From the NCBI RefSeq assembly GCF_000519085.1, contig NZ_KI912577.1:2485331-2549330 (forward strand): a stretch of DNA of 64,000 nt, given 5' to 3'. Shown in pieces: positions 44,414 through 53,848 of the stretch (position 1 is its first letter; each line of letters starts with the position of its first letter). The DNA comes from Methylobacterium sp. 10 (lineage in GTDB: Bacteria > Pseudomonadota > Alphaproteobacteria > Rhizobiales > Beijerinckiaceae). The position numbers and the translations under genes are program-made. Under the pieces are notes generated by a model. That model was not told the DNA's origin and searched no databases. It was given only the letters and a program-made list of their open reading frames with translations.

Positions 44414-45562
44414 TCAGGTGCGGCTCGGCGGCAGCGTGCTCGCCTCTGCCGTCACCTTGGCGCCGGGGCGGACGCGGGACAGGCCGTTGACGACCACGTT
44501 CTCGTCGCCCTTCAGGCCTTCGCGGATCACGCGGTAACCATCGACCTTCGGCCCGAGCTTCACGTCGCGGGTGCTCACCGAGCCATCGTCGGCCACGATG
44601 TAGACGATGCGCTTGTCCTGGTTCGCGGAGATGGCATCGTCGGGGAGAAGGATGCCCTGGAAGGGCTTCGTCGCCGGCAGCGAGACGATGCCGAACAGGC
44701 CCGGCTTGATGAAGCCGTCCGGGTTCTCGACGGTGGCGCGCAGCAACACCGTGCCGGTGGCGTTGTCGACGCGGTTGTCCACGAAATCGAGGGTGCCCTT
44801 GCGGGTCGGCTTCACCTCATTGGTGAGGGCGATCAGGATCGGAACGCCCTTGCCCTTCTGCGTCTGACCCATGCCGATGCCGAGGCTGCCCTGGTACTTC
44901 AGGAAGGAGCGCTCATCCACGGTGAAACCGAAATAGATCGGGTCCAGGGAGACGATCGTCGTCAGCTGCGTCTGGTCGGTGATGACGATGTTGCCCTCGG
45001 TGACGAGGCGCTGGCTGATCCGGCCCGAGATCGGTGCCCGGACCTCGGTGAAATCGTAATTGAGCTGCGCTTGGCGCAACTGCGCATCGGCGCTGTCCAC
45101 ATTGGCCTGTGCCGTCTGCGACGCCTGCCGGCGCTGATCCGTCACCTGCTCGGAAATGTTGCCGGAACGGCTCAGGGTCTGAGCACGTTCGAGATCGGTC
45201 TGGGAGAAGGTCAACCCGGCCTGGGCAGAGGTGAGTGCGGCCTTGGCCTGATCGAGGGCGGCCTTGTAGGGGCGACGGTCGATGACGAAAAGAAGGTCGC
45301 CCTTCTTCACCGTGGCGCCGTCCACGAAATTGACCTTCTCGAGATAGCCGGTGACCCGCGCCCGCACGTCGACGATCTCCACGGGATCGAATCTGCCCGT
45401 ATACATATCGGTCTCGACGATCTCGCGAACGACCGGCTTGGCTGTGGTCACCTTCGGCGGCGGACCACCGGGCGCTTGGGCGGAGACCGGAGCGGAGAAG
45501 GTCAGAAAGACGGCGGACAGGAGGATCGCGGACGACCATCCGGAAAGCGGACGCTTGTTCAT
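44414..45562 (-). CDS. RND efflux periplasmic adaptor (membrane fusion protein)
   Basis: The 382-residue adaptor links the RND permease to an outer-membrane channel. It begins with a signal peptide (SSAILLSAVFLTFSAPVSAQ), then a lipoyl half (VRARVTGYLEKVNFVDGATV, KKGDLLFVIDRRPYKAALDQ), an alpha hairpin (AQAGLTFSQTDLERAQTLSR), the second lipoyl half with LNYDFTEVRAPISGRISQR and a beta-barrel domain. There is no lipobox Cys, so it is a soluble or loosely bound form. The ATG at 45562 has AGGGA about 9 nt upstream; the open frame upstream is not conserved. Confidence 0.93.
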   Translation of the reverse strand: MNKRPLSGWSSAILLSAVFLTFSAPVSAQAPGGPPPKVTTAKPVVREIVETDMYTGRFDPVEIVDVRARVTGYLEKVNFVDGATVKKGDLLFVIDRRPYKAALDQAKAALTSAQAGLTFSQTDLERAQTLSRSGNISEQVTDQRRQASQTAQANVDSADAQLRQAQLNYDFTEVRAPISGRISQRLVTEGNIVITDQTQLTTIVSLDPIYFGFTVDERSFLKYQGSLGIGMGQTQKGKGVPILIALTNEVKPTRKGTLDFVDNRVDNATGTVLLRATVENPDGFIKPGLFGIVSLPATKPFQGILLPDDAISANQDKRIVYIVADDGSVSTRDVKLGPKVDGYRVIREGLKGDENVVVNGLSRVRPGAKVTAEASTLPPSRT

Positions 45563-45704
45563 TTTGCTTTTCCCTGCGCCCTGCGAGCTAAAGGCACCGT
45601 TCCCGTAACGTCGTGCGCTGCCGCACATAGCCCGTGGAGCGATGGGATTGAGACGTGGAAGAGTCGCCAGATCGTCGTTCGACCGGACTTCAGACACCCA
45701 ATGT

Positions 45705-46028
45705 TCAGGACTCGACCGTTTCCCCGGCAAGATACCAGTCCTTGAACCCGCCGACATAATGCTCCTCAACCGCGATCCCGGCGGATTGAGCAGCGGCCAG
45801 GGCGTGGACCGAACGGACACCGGCCGCGCATGAAAAGACCGGGCGACGCCCGTCCTCTGCGATCAGCGCCGACAAGGCACGCGTGTCGAAGCTCGACAGT
45901 GGGTGAGGGACGGAACCCGGAATGTGGCCGGCCGAATATTCGTGCGGCTCACGCACGTCGATGAGCAGGATCGAGTGATCGTCGAGCCCCCGCTTGATCG
46001 TCTCCCGGTCGAGATCGACAACCTTCAT
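45705..46028 (-). CDS. Single-domain rhodanese-like protein
   Basis: The 107-residue protein is one rhodanese domain: ILLIDVREPHEYSAGHIPGS for the CH2A motif and the active-site loop VFSCAAGVRS with catalytic Cys at about residue 67. Such GlpE/PspE-like proteins transfer sulfane sulfur. No signal peptide is seen, so it is cytoplasmic. It is alone; the RND adaptor start is 140 nt downstream on the same strand. Its promoter should lie in the AT-rich region that follows at 46029-46343. Confidence 0.9.
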   Translation of the reverse strand: MKVVDLDRETIKRGLDDHSILLIDVREPHEYSAGHIPGSVPHPLSSFDTRALSALIAEDGRRPVFSCAAGVRSVHALAAAQSAGIAVEEHYVGGFKDWYLAGETVES

Positions 46029-46343
46029 GCGCTTGGCCCTCGCTTCGGCGCCACGTTGTGGCCCGTGGCGAATGTTCTTATGCGTCAGGCGTCATCACGG
46101 CAAATCCCCTGGCGGCCGAAGCCTCGACGCGGCCGTCCGGGCGCAAAAGCGACGACCGTCATCGCGCATCAAATTTAAGCGAGTTTCGCAGAAGCGCCTG
46201 TCTCTCCAGCATCGACGAACCGGTAGCACGTCCAAGAGTTGACGGCGAAAAAACAACATAGGCAATAAGTACAAAAAGCAGTATTAAAAAAGGCAGATGG
46301 AAAAAAAATCTTAACTTAATTCTTATTAATCTTGCCCAACCAT
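46029..46343. other. 315-nt gene-free region with an AT-rich patch
   Basis: No convincing gene is seen. From about 46241 to 46343 the sequence turns strikingly AT-rich, with A-tracts at 46248-46253, 46273-46277, 46286-46291 and 46301-46308, in an otherwise GC-rich window. On the minus strand one frame reads a hydrophobic stretch (HLPFLILLFVLIAYVVFS) but lacks a normal start codon. The patch lies upstream of the minus-strand rhodanese gene and just after the midA-like stop. It may be curved promoter DNA, a xenogeneic-silencer site or a decayed gene. Confidence 0.5.
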
Positions 46344-47420
46344 CTAATCTGAGGCGAAGCCGCTGAGAATGGCTATTCTTGGATCAGCAATTCCAATGGC
46401 CTGGAACAGGCTGCCCATTCCTCTCTTTCCAGACGCGGTCAGACGATGGACAGCGGCATCGATAACTTCGGCCTGAGCGGGGCTCGCCGTGCCTTTCAGG
46501 CGATCCGCGCGCTGACGCAGACCCAGGTTCAAGAGGAACGCCCGCTGATCGAGAGGACCGTCGATACGGGCTCCCTCGCCCGCGGCGGCCCGACCGAGGG
46601 CGGCGAAATCGACATGGGTCGTCAGATCCGCTTCGCCGGGGGCCAGCAAGGGATTAGTGAAGCGATGGGCCGAAACCGCCTGCAGCGTATCGCCGAATCC
46701 AGGTCGCACATGGCCGTAATCGATGGCTAGGAGCGCGCCGCCCTGAGCGGCGATCCGGCGGCTCAGGGTCCGAACGATGTCGAGGGCCGGTCCCGGAACG
46801 GTCATCAGCGCACCGACCGGCGCCCGGGCCGCGATCTCCCGGTCGGGCTCGGCCGCCAGGCCGAAAGTCAGGCGCCCGCCATCAGGCGAGAGCCCGACGA
46901 GGCGTTCGCACCAGCCACGCTCCGTCTGCAAAAACTGGCGAACGGGGAGGGCGTCGAAGAATTCGTTGGCGATGCCGATCATCGGCCCCTCGGGCAGGGT
47001 CTCGATCCCGTCATGCCAGGTCGGCGACACGGCTCCGAGGCGGGACACCTGTGCTGCCCGAAGAACGGGGCTGGTCTCGACGAGGTGGATCGCGGGCTTC
47101 CAATCCGGTGCCGCCCGGCTCAGTGCCCTCAGGGCATCGGCCATCAGCGTGCCGCGACCGGGTCCGAGCTCCGCCAGGACGAGATGGCTCGGTCCGCCCA
47201 TGGAGGCCCATGTCAGGGCGATCCAGATGCCGATCAGCTCGCCGAACATCTGGCTGATCTCGGGCGCGGTGACGAAATCGCCGCGAGCGCCGAGGGGATC
47301 GCGGGTGCGGTAATAGCCGTGGACAGGATGTCCGAGGCAGAGCGCCATGTAGCGGGCGATGCCGATCGGGCCGGCCTCGACGATCTCGTCGCGAATCTCG
47401 GCGAAGAGCGGCGTGGTCAC
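46344..47420 (-). CDS. MidA/NDUFAF7-type SAM-dependent methyltransferase (DUF185)
   Basis: The eukaryotic relative NDUFAF7/MidA methylates an Arg of a complex I subunit during assembly. The 358-residue protein has GARGDFVTAPEISQMFGELI, the SAM-binding LVLAELGPGRGTLMADALRA, IANEFFDALPVRQF and LAIDYGHVRPGFGDTLQAVS. The start is GTG at 47420, overlapping the lgt stop (GTGA), so expression is coupled. lgt next to this gene is a common alphaproteobacterial order. A role in complex I assembly fits the respiratory genes but is not proven in bacteria. Confidence 0.92.
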   Translation of the reverse strand: MTTPLFAEIRDEIVEAGPIGIARYMALCLGHPVHGYYRTRDPLGARGDFVTAPEISQMFGELIGIWIALTWASMGGPSHLVLAELGPGRGTLMADALRALSRAAPDWKPAIHLVETSPVLRAAQVSRLGAVSPTWHDGIETLPEGPMIGIANEFFDALPVRQFLQTERGWCERLVGLSPDGGRLTFGLAAEPDREIAARAPVGALMTVPGPALDIVRTLSRRIAAQGGALLAIDYGHVRPGFGDTLQAVSAHRFTNPLLAPGEADLTTHVDFAALGRAAAGEGARIDGPLDQRAFLLNLGLRQRADRLKGTASPAQAEVIDAAVHRLTASGKRGMGSLFQAIGIADPRIAILSGFASD

Positions 47421-48301
47421 GCTGCGTCGGCCCGTACGGTCTCCGCCTGTTCATGGCGCGGCCGCGTAACGCCACGGGCGGCGAGGACGATGTAGGTGAT
47501 GCCGATCAGGGCCATCGGCACGCAGAGCAGCATCCCCATCGTCACGCCGCCATAGGGCCAGTTCTCCGTGCCGAACAGGTATCCGAGCTGCCGGTCGGGC
47601 TCGCGGAAGAACTCGCAGAAGGTCCGGGCGAGGGCGTAGCCCAGGACGAAGATTCCCCCGAGGAGGCCCGGCTTGCGGAAGCCGAAGCGGCGGACGGCGA
47701 TGGCCATCACCACGAAGAGGAGGGCCCCCTCGGTGGCCGCCTCGTAGAGCTGGCTTGGATGCCGGGCCAGGGGCCCGCCCGAGGGAAACACGATGGCGTA
47801 GGCGAAATCCGGCGCGATCCGGCCCCAGAGCTCGCCGTTCACGAAGTTGGCGATACGGCCGAAGAACAGGCCGATGGGGACGACGACGGCGGCGAGATCG
47901 AGAAGGGTATAGGGCGAAAGTTTCCGCGAGCGGGCGAACAGCACCATCGCCAGCACTGCGCCCAGGAAACCGCCGTGGAAGGACATGCCGCCGTTGCGTA
48001 TCGCCAGGATCTCGAGGGGATCGTCGAGATAGAGCGGCAGGTTGTAGAACAGGACGTAGCCGATGCGGCCGCCGAGGACGACGCCGAGGGCGACCCAGAC
48101 GATGAGGTCGTCGATGTCGTTGAGGCTCGGCCGCCGCACGACACCCCAGAACCTGTCCGCCACCACCAGCCGGCGGGCATAGAACCATCCGCCGACGAGA
48201 CCGACGATGTAGGACAGGGCGTACCACTTGATGGTGATCGGGCCGATCGCCACCGCCACCGGATCGATGGCGGGGAAGGGCAGGGCGAGCAACGGCGGCA
48301 T
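47417..48301 (-). CDS. lgt: Prolipoprotein diacylglyceryl transferase
   Basis: Lgt attaches diacylglycerol to the lipobox Cys of prolipoproteins in the inner membrane, the first step of lipoprotein maturation. The 294-residue protein has seven hydrophobic helices, the signature FFGRIANFVNGELWGRIAPD, YVLFYNLPLYLDDP and the catalytic His region GGMSFHGGFLGAVLA. The last step of the pathway, Lnt, is encoded at 57836, and client lipoprotein BamE at 29359. The stop overlaps the midA-type start. Confidence 0.96.
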   Translation of the reverse strand: MPPLLALPFPAIDPVAVAIGPITIKWYALSYIVGLVGGWFYARRLVVADRFWGVVRRPSLNDIDDLIVWVALGVVLGGRIGYVLFYNLPLYLDDPLEILAIRNGGMSFHGGFLGAVLAMVLFARSRKLSPYTLLDLAAVVVPIGLFFGRIANFVNGELWGRIAPDFAYAIVFPSGGPLARHPSQLYEAATEGALLFVVMAIAVRRFGFRKPGLLGGIFVLGYALARTFCEFFREPDRQLGYLFGTENWPYGGVTMGMLLCVPMALIGITYIVLAARGVTRPRHEQAETVRADAA

Positions 48302-48387
48302 CGGCTGGCCTCCAGGATTGGGGCCGGCTTTGGACGCGCCGGCCCTCCCGCGTCAACCCTCGGTCGACGCGGGAGGCCTATGATGGG

Positions 48388-50538
48388 TCAGGCGGCCCGC
48401 ACCGTCGCGAGGAATTGACCGACTTCCGAACGCAGGCTGTCGGACTGGGTCGACAGGTCTTCCGAGGCCACCAGGACCCGGCCAGCGGAGGTGCCGGCCT
48501 CGGCCGCCGAGCGGGCGACCTCCTCGATATCCGTGGTCATGGCTCCGGTACCGGCCGAAGCCTGCCCCATGTTGCGGACGATCTCCTGGGTGGTGAGGCT
48601 CTGTTCCTCCACGGCCGCGGCGATGCTGCTGGTCACCATGCTCATGCTCTCGATCCGCGAGACGATACCCTGGATCGCGCCCGATGCTCCGTTGGTCGCG
48701 CCCTGGATCGCCTCCACCTGCTGGTGGATCTCGGCAGTGGCACGGGAGGTCTGCTCGGCCAGGTTCTTCACCTCGGCCGCCACGACGGCGAACCCGCGTC
48801 CGGCTTCGCCCGCACGCGCGGCCTCGATGGTGGCGTTGAGGGCCAGCAGATTGGTCTGCGATGCGATCTGCTGGACCATGCCGACCACGTCGCCGATGCG
48901 CGTCGCGGCAACCGACAGCGTGCGCATGGTCTCCGCGGTGCGGCTCGCCTCCTCGACGGCGGAGCGGGACATGTCGGCGGCCTGCTCGACCTGGCGGCCG
49001 ATCTCCTGCACCGTGGCGCCGAGTTCCTCGGCGGCCGCGGCGACTGCGTTGACGTTGCCGGCGGTCTGGTGGGCGGTGGCGGCGACGGAGGTCGAACGGC
49101 TGACCGTACCGTCCACCGTCATGGTCATGCTGTTCGATGCATCATGCAGGCTCGCGGAGGCGGACGACACGCCATCGACGATGCGGCCGACGGAGCGCTC
49201 GAAATTGTCGGCGAGTTCGTTGAGCAGGGCGCGGCGCTCGATCTCCGCGCGCATGCGGGAGGCCTCGGTGGTGCGGAGCTGCTGGGCCGCGTCCTCCAGC
49301 GAAATGTCGCGGATGGTGACGACGGCGCGGGCGATCTCACCGATCTCATCGGCACGACGGCTGCCGGGGACCTCGTCGAGGGTCTCGCGACGGGCCAAGG
49401 CCTGGAGGGCACGGGCTAGGGCGCCGAGGGGCCGGACGATGCTGCGGGCGAAGAGCAGGCCGAGAAGGGCGGTGGCGGCGAGAACCGCGAGGGCGGACAT
49501 GAGCAGCGATTGGGTCAGGCTATCCACGGAATGGAGCGCCTCGCTCTGGGCTTGTTCGGCAACGATGGTCCAGGGTGCCCCCAGCATCGAGATCGAGGCG
49601 GTGGCGGCCAGGCGGGCCTTGTCGCCGCTGCCGTAGACGAACGGCTTGCCGGACTTGAGGTTCTCGGCATCCAGTCCCACCGTCGAGACGGGCATGCCCG
49701 CCTTCGCGGCTTCGTTCAGGGGCGGATTGCCGCGCAGCAGCCCATCAGAACCGACAGCCATGACCTGTCCGGTGGCACCAAGGCCATTTCGCTCGGACAG
49801 CGAGGAGTCGAACAGGGCGGGCGTCACGCGCAGCACAAGGAAGCCGATCCGCGAGGCGGCCTGCCCCGTTCCCATGGCGACGTTGGCGCGACGGTAGATG
49901 CCGCGACCGAGGAAGGCGGAGGGACCGGAATCGGCGGGATAGGCAGTGAAATCCTGGGTGAGAACCGTATCGGGCTCAGCGGTCTTCAGGCGCTCGATGA
50001 GTTTGGCGAGGCCGGTCTTCTGAAGCTCCGGCTCCGACAGGTTATGGGTGAAATCCGCACCCTTCGTCGTCGTGTAGACGATGCGCCCGTCCTCATCGAC
50101 GAAGAGAAGGTCGGCATAGCCGGGACGCTCCACGAGTTTACGGGCGATTTCCTGCACCTTGCCGTGGCGACGGCCATACATGGTGCCCGCGCCCTCGACA
50201 GCCATGCGTTCCTGCGCGGTCGTCGGGCTGGTGAAGGCCTGCACGAGGCCGGCATAGTCGGCCTTCGCCGGGTCGAGAGACTCGACCAGATCGCCGACAT
50301 TGCTCGAAACCTGATTGTTGCCGGCAGCGGCCAGAAGATCGCCCTGGGCGCGGTCGGCGATCAGTTCCAGTCCGGTCTTGCGGGCCGTGGCAGCGAATTC
50401 GAGTCGTTCCTGCACGGCGGAGGTCAAGCCGGATCTCGCTGAGTACCAGCTCAAGCTTCCCATCACGGCAGTGCTGACCATCGCCAAACCCACGATCATC
50501 ACGGGAAGGCGGACATTAAGACTGCTTGCGATGGACAT
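48388..50538 (-). CDS. Methyl-accepting chemotaxis protein with dCache-type sensor
   Basis: The 716-residue receptor has a first membrane helix at about 11-31 ([20 protein letters not shown]), a periplasmic region of about 310 residues with Cache features ([54 protein letters not shown]), a second helix near 350-370, HAMP and a signalling domain with tip [20 protein letters not shown]. The ATG at 50538 gives [12 protein letters not shown]; a TTG at 50574 is an alternative. It stands alone behind the ilvA terminator. The C-terminus (LATVRAA) has no CheR pentapeptide. The ligand is unknown. Confidence 0.93.
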   Translation of the reverse strand: MSIASSLNVRLPVMIVGLAMVSTAVMGSLSWYSARSGLTSAVQERLEFAATARKTGLELIADRAQGDLLAAAGNNQVSSNVGDLVESLDPAKADYAGLVQAFTSPTTAQERMAVEGAGTMYGRRHGKVQEIARKLVERPGYADLLFVDEDGRIVYTTTKGADFTHNLSEPELQKTGLAKLIERLKTAEPDTVLTQDFTAYPADSGPSAFLGRGIYRRANVAMGTGQAASRIGFLVLRVTPALFDSSLSERNGLGATGQVMAVGSDGLLRGNPPLNEAAKAGMPVSTVGLDAENLKSGKPFVYGSGDKARLAATASISMLGAPWTIVAEQAQSEALHSVDSLTQSLLMSALAVLAATALLGLLFARSIVRPLGALARALQALARRETLDEVPGSRRADEIGEIARAVVTIRDISLEDAAQQLRTTEASRMRAEIERRALLNELADNFERSVGRIVDGVSSASASLHDASNSMTMTVDGTVSRSTSVAATAHQTAGNVNAVAAAAEELGATVQEIGRQVEQAADMSRSAVEEASRTAETMRTLSVAATRIGDVVGMVQQIASQTNLLALNATIEAARAGEAGRGFAVVAAEVKNLAEQTSRATAEIHQQVEAIQGATNGASGAIQGIVSRIESMSMVTSSIAAAVEEQSLTTQEIVRNMGQASAGTGAMTTDIEEVARSAAEAGTSAGRVLVASEDLSTQSDSLRSEVGQFLATVRAA

Positions 50539-50634
50539 AAACGTCGTGAGCCCCCTGAAGAAACCAGGGTGCAATTATCCTATGACAAATTTAGAAAGTG
50601 TTCCTCGGAGACGGGACTGCGTACTTCTCACGGC

Positions 50635-50654
50635 AAAAAATGCCATTCTGGCAT
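50635..50654 (-). terminator. Terminator of ilvA
   Basis: On the minus strand ATGCCAGAATGGCAT forms a compact 6-bp stem with a 3-nt loop, followed by six Us. It is about 50 nt after the ilvA stop. Confidence 0.85.
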
Positions 50655-50704
50655 GGCCCGGTCTTCATGGAACGAAGGCCGTTACGAGCGTCATCGAAGA
50701 TGGC

Positions 50705-52270
50705 TCAATCGCCGAAAGCGGCTCCGGATGCCGCGACATCCGACCGGGCGACCTCCCCCGTCGCCAGGAACAGGCGATACGCGAGATTGTCCGTCTCATC
50801 GACGCATGGGTATCCGAGAGCGTCCAAGGCAGTGTCGAAACGCTGGCGCTCGTCGGCTGGGACGCTGATCCCGGCGAGCACCCGGCCGTAATCGGCACCA
50901 TGGTTACGGTAGTGGAACAGGGTGATGTTGAACCCGTCCGCCAAGCCGTCGAGGAATCGCAGGAGGGCACCCGGACGCTCCGGGAACTGGAACCGGTAGA
51001 TGCGCTCGTCGGTAAGCTCGGTCGAACGGCCGCCGACCATGTAGCGGATATGGACCTTGGCCATCTCATTGTCGCTGAGATCGACCACGCTGTAGCCGTC
51101 GGCCCGAAGGCCGGCGATGAGGTCGCGCTTCTCCGGGATTCCACCGGGGAGGTTAATGCCCACGAAGATCTGCGCTTCGGCGGAGGGCGTGTAGCGGTAG
51201 TTGAACTCGGTGATCGCGCGCGGGCCGAGATGGCGGATGAAGGCGCGATAGGCGCCCGCCCGCTCGGGGATCGTGACGCCGAGGAGCGCCTCGCGCTGCT
51301 CGCCGATCTCGGCGCGCTCGGCGATGTGGCGCAGGCGATCGAAGTTGAGGTTGGCACCGGACGAGATCGCCACCAGTGTCCCCGCCGAGCCGCTCTCGCG
51401 TGCCGCGTAGACCTTCGCGCCGGCCAGAGCCAGCGCGCCGGAGGGCTCGGAGACCGCGCGGGTATCGTCGAAGATGTCCTTGACCGCCGCGCACATCGCG
51501 TCGGTATCCACAGTGATGACACCGTCGAGATGCTCGCGGCAGAGGCGGAAGGTCTCTTCACCGGCCTGGCGCACGGCGACGCCATCGGCGAAGAGACCGA
51601 CCGTCGCCAGCATGACGCGCTCGTCGGCGGCGAGCGCCGCCGCCATGCAGGCGGCATCGTCGGGCTCGACGCCGATGACCTTGGTCTCGGGCCGCAGATA
51701 CTTCACGAAGGTGGCGATGCCGGCAGCGAGACCGCCACCGCCGATCGGCACGAAGATCGCCTCGATCGGCCCGGAATGCTGGGTCAGGATTTCCATGCCG
51801 ATGGTGCCCTGTCCGGCGATCACATCGGGATCGTCGAACGGATGCAGGAAGGTAAGCCCCTGTTCGGCCTCTAAGTGGCGGGCATGACCCAGCGCCTCAT
51901 CGAAGGTGTCGCCGAACAGCACGACCTCGGCCCCGCGCGCGCGGCAGGCATCGACCTTGATGGCCGGCGTTGTGCGCGGCATCACGATGACGGCGCGCAC
52001 GGTGAGACGGGCCGCGGCCAGGGCGACGCCCTGGGCGTGGTTTCCGGCCGAGGCGCAGACGACCCCACGTGCCAGCACCTCAGACGAGAGGCCCGACATC
52101 TTATTGTAGGCCCCTCGCAGCTTGAACGAGAAGACCGGCTGCAGATCCTCGCGCTTGAGCAGGACCGGACGCCCCAAGCGCGCGGACATGCGTGGCATCG
52201 GGTCGAGGGGGCTCTCGATCGCGACGTCGTAGACGCGGGCGGTGAGGATCTTGCGGATGTAATCGGTCAA
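50705..52270 (-). CDS. ilvA: Threonine ammonia-lyase, biosynthetic type
   Basis: IlvA deaminates threonine to 2-oxobutyrate, the first step to isoleucine. The PLP fold shows LLKREDLQPVFSFKLRGAYN with the catalytic Lys, CASAGNHAQGVALAAARL and VPIGGGGLAAGIATF. Two C-terminal ACT-like domains (LLGVTIPERAGAYRAFI and YRFQFPERPGALLRFLDGL) give allosteric control by isoleucine and valine, marking the biosynthetic class. The start is uncertain: TTG at 52270 (LTDYIRKILTARVY) fits the family N-terminus; the frame is open to 52402. It ends with a terminator at 50635. Confidence 0.93.
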   Translation of the reverse strand: MTDYIRKILTARVYDVAIESPLDPMPRMSARLGRPVLLKREDLQPVFSFKLRGAYNKMSGLSSEVLARGVVCASAGNHAQGVALAAARLTVRAVIVMPRTTPAIKVDACRARGAEVVLFGDTFDEALGHARHLEAEQGLTFLHPFDDPDVIAGQGTIGMEILTQHSGPIEAIFVPIGGGGLAAGIATFVKYLRPETKVIGVEPDDAACMAAALAADERVMLATVGLFADGVAVRQAGEETFRLCREHLDGVITVDTDAMCAAVKDIFDDTRAVSEPSGALALAGAKVYAARESGSAGTLVAISSGANLNFDRLRHIAERAEIGEQREALLGVTIPERAGAYRAFIRHLGPRAITEFNYRYTPSAEAQIFVGINLPGGIPEKRDLIAGLRADGYSVVDLSDNEMAKVHIRYMVGGRSTELTDERIYRFQFPERPGALLRFLDGLADGFNITLFHYRNHGADYGRVLAGISVPADERQRFDTALDALGYPCVDETDNLAYRLFLATGEVARSDVAASGAAFGD

Positions 52271-52415
52271 GGAGACGCGTGCTCCGTCGGAGGTTCGGAA
52301 TGGGTATCGGATGAGCTTCGGGATACGCCCGTGGAGAGGAAGAAGCGAGGGGCGATCCCCCGCCCCGGTGGGACAAGGCGCCGCCCATCGCGAAGAGGCC
52401 AAAAGACGAACGCCG

Positions 52416-52763
52416 TCAGAAGAACCGGTCGATGACGGCCGCCAGCCAGACCAGGCCCACCAGTGCCTGGGCCATGAAGGCTCCTGCGGAGGCCAGGTCC
52501 TTCACGACGCCGATCCTGGCATGATGGGCGGGGTGGAGGTGGTCGCAGAGCTTCTCGATTGCCGTATTGAGGAACTCCGCCGCCAGCATCAACAGCAGGC
52601 TCGCCAGGAGCGCCACGCGAACCCAGAGCGTGGCGCCCATCACCAACGCGGCAGGCACACCGACCACCAGAAGGACGAGTTCCAGGCGCAGGGCTCGCTC
52701 GGTCCGGGCACCGAAGACGAGGCCGCGCCAGGAGTTGAGCAAGGCGAGATAGAGAGCGCGCAT
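52416..52763 (-). CDS. dgkA: Diacylglycerol kinase
   Basis: DgkA phosphorylates diacylglycerol, recycling it to phosphatidate in the inner membrane. The 115-residue protein has the short amphipathic N-terminus LYLALLNSWRGLVFGARTER, three membrane helices and the signature AAEFLNTAIEKLCDHLHP. Length and motif match the trimeric bacterial enzyme. It starts 4 nt after the AbrB-family stop and is probably in its transcript. A larger open frame covers the same stop codon but its N-terminal half is the shadow of the AbrB-family gene. Confidence 0.93.
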   Translation of the reverse strand: MRALYLALLNSWRGLVFGARTERALRLELVLLVVGVPAALVMGATLWVRVALLASLLLMLAAEFLNTAIEKLCDHLHPAHHARIGVVKDLASAGAFMAQALVGLVWLAAVIDRFF

Positions 52764-52767
52764 GGGA

Positions 52768-53817
52768 TCAAGGGTCCGCGGGAGCGCCGCGGGCGATCCA
52801 TTTCGCGAGAAGGGGGCCGGTGAGGAGCACCACGAACAGGCGCAGGGTCTGCACGGCCAAAACGAAAGACACGTCGGCTTTCGAGCCGACCGCGATGATC
52901 GCCACGGAATCGAGCCCGCCCGGACTGGTGGCGAGAAACGCCGTGAGGAAGTCCACCGGCAACAGGAAGGTGAGGCCGTAGGCCCAGCCGCCGCACAGGG
53001 TGATGACGGCGAAGGTGGCGACGAGGATGCCTGGCAGGGCGGCGAATGTCTCGCGCACGGTCTCAGCGGTGAAGCGCAGGCCGACATACCAGCCGATACA
53101 GGCATAGGCGAGATCGAGGAGCGGTTCCGGCAAGGCCATCGAGACGAGGCCCATGGCGTGGAGCACGGCGCCCAGGATCATCGGCCCGACGAGGGCGCTC
53201 GCCGGCAGGCGAAGGAGACGGGCTAGCCCGAAGCCGATCCCGGCCACCGCCAGTGTGGCGAGAACGGGAAGGATGCCGGAATCAGCCAGGGACGTGGCCT
53301 TTGCCGGGCTTGCCGTATCGGTGAGGATGCGAGCGACAACGGAGGCCGACAGAACCACGGCGGCGACGCGGACATATTGCATGAAGGCTACGAGGCGCGG
53401 ATCCGCCCCGTATTCCTCGGCCATGGCCGTCATGGCGGCGGCACCACCGGGCGAGGAGCCCCAGGCGGCGGTACTCCCGGGAAGGATCCGCAGGCGGGTC
53501 AACGCCCAGCCGACGAGGGCTCCGGCCATCACAGTGACGAGTACCACGGCAAGTATCAGCAATCCGTCATCGAGGAGCGTCCCGACGATGTCGGCGGTCA
53601 CCGCCTTGGCGACGAGGCAGCCGATGATGGCCTGGGCCGCCTGGAAACCGGGCCGCGCCAGCGACAGGCTCGCCCCGCCAACGCCGAAGGCGATGGCCAC
53701 GAGCATCGGCCCCAATAGGAGCGCGGCCGGAAACTGGGCCAGCGTGAGGCTGTAGGCGATGGCCGCCGAGGCGGCGACGAGCGCCGTCCAGAGGCCGAGG
53801 GAGCGCGGACTGAACAC
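52768..53817 (-). CDS. AbrB-family membrane protein (duplicated, AimA-like)
   Basis: The about 349-residue protein has ten or more hydrophobic helices in two similar halves. The halves carry the paired motifs WGSSPGGAAAMTAMAEEYGA and FLATSPGGLDSVAIIAVGSK, which are the hallmark of the AbrB membrane family (a putative ammonia monooxygenase misannotation in old records). The substrate is not known. The start is chosen as GTG 53817, 31 nt after the oxyR stop; an ATG at 53889 would overlap oxyR. It sits between oxyR and dgkA in one minus-strand run. Confidence 0.8.
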   Translation of the reverse strand: MFSPRSLGLWTALVAASAAIAYSLTLAQFPAALLLGPMLVAIAFGVGGASLSLARPGFQAAQAIIGCLVAKAVTADIVGTLLDDGLLILAVVLVTVMAGALVGWALTRLRILPGSTAAWGSSPGGAAAMTAMAEEYGADPRLVAFMQYVRVAAVVLSASVVARILTDTASPAKATSLADSGILPVLATLAVAGIGFGLARLLRLPASALVGPMILGAVLHAMGLVSMALPEPLLDLAYACIGWYVGLRFTAETVRETFAALPGILVATFAVITLCGGWAYGLTFLLPVDFLTAFLATSPGGLDSVAIIAVGSKADVSFVLAVQTLRLFVVLLTGPLLAKWIARGAPADP

Positions 53818-53848
53818 GGGGAAACCGGCAGTGGGGAGGCGCCCGCCC

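Noticed and set aside
52416..53105. 229-residue protein ending as diacylglycerol kinase
   Set aside because: The first half is the AbrB-family gene in another frame; DgkA begins at the ATG at 52763 with its normal N-terminus.
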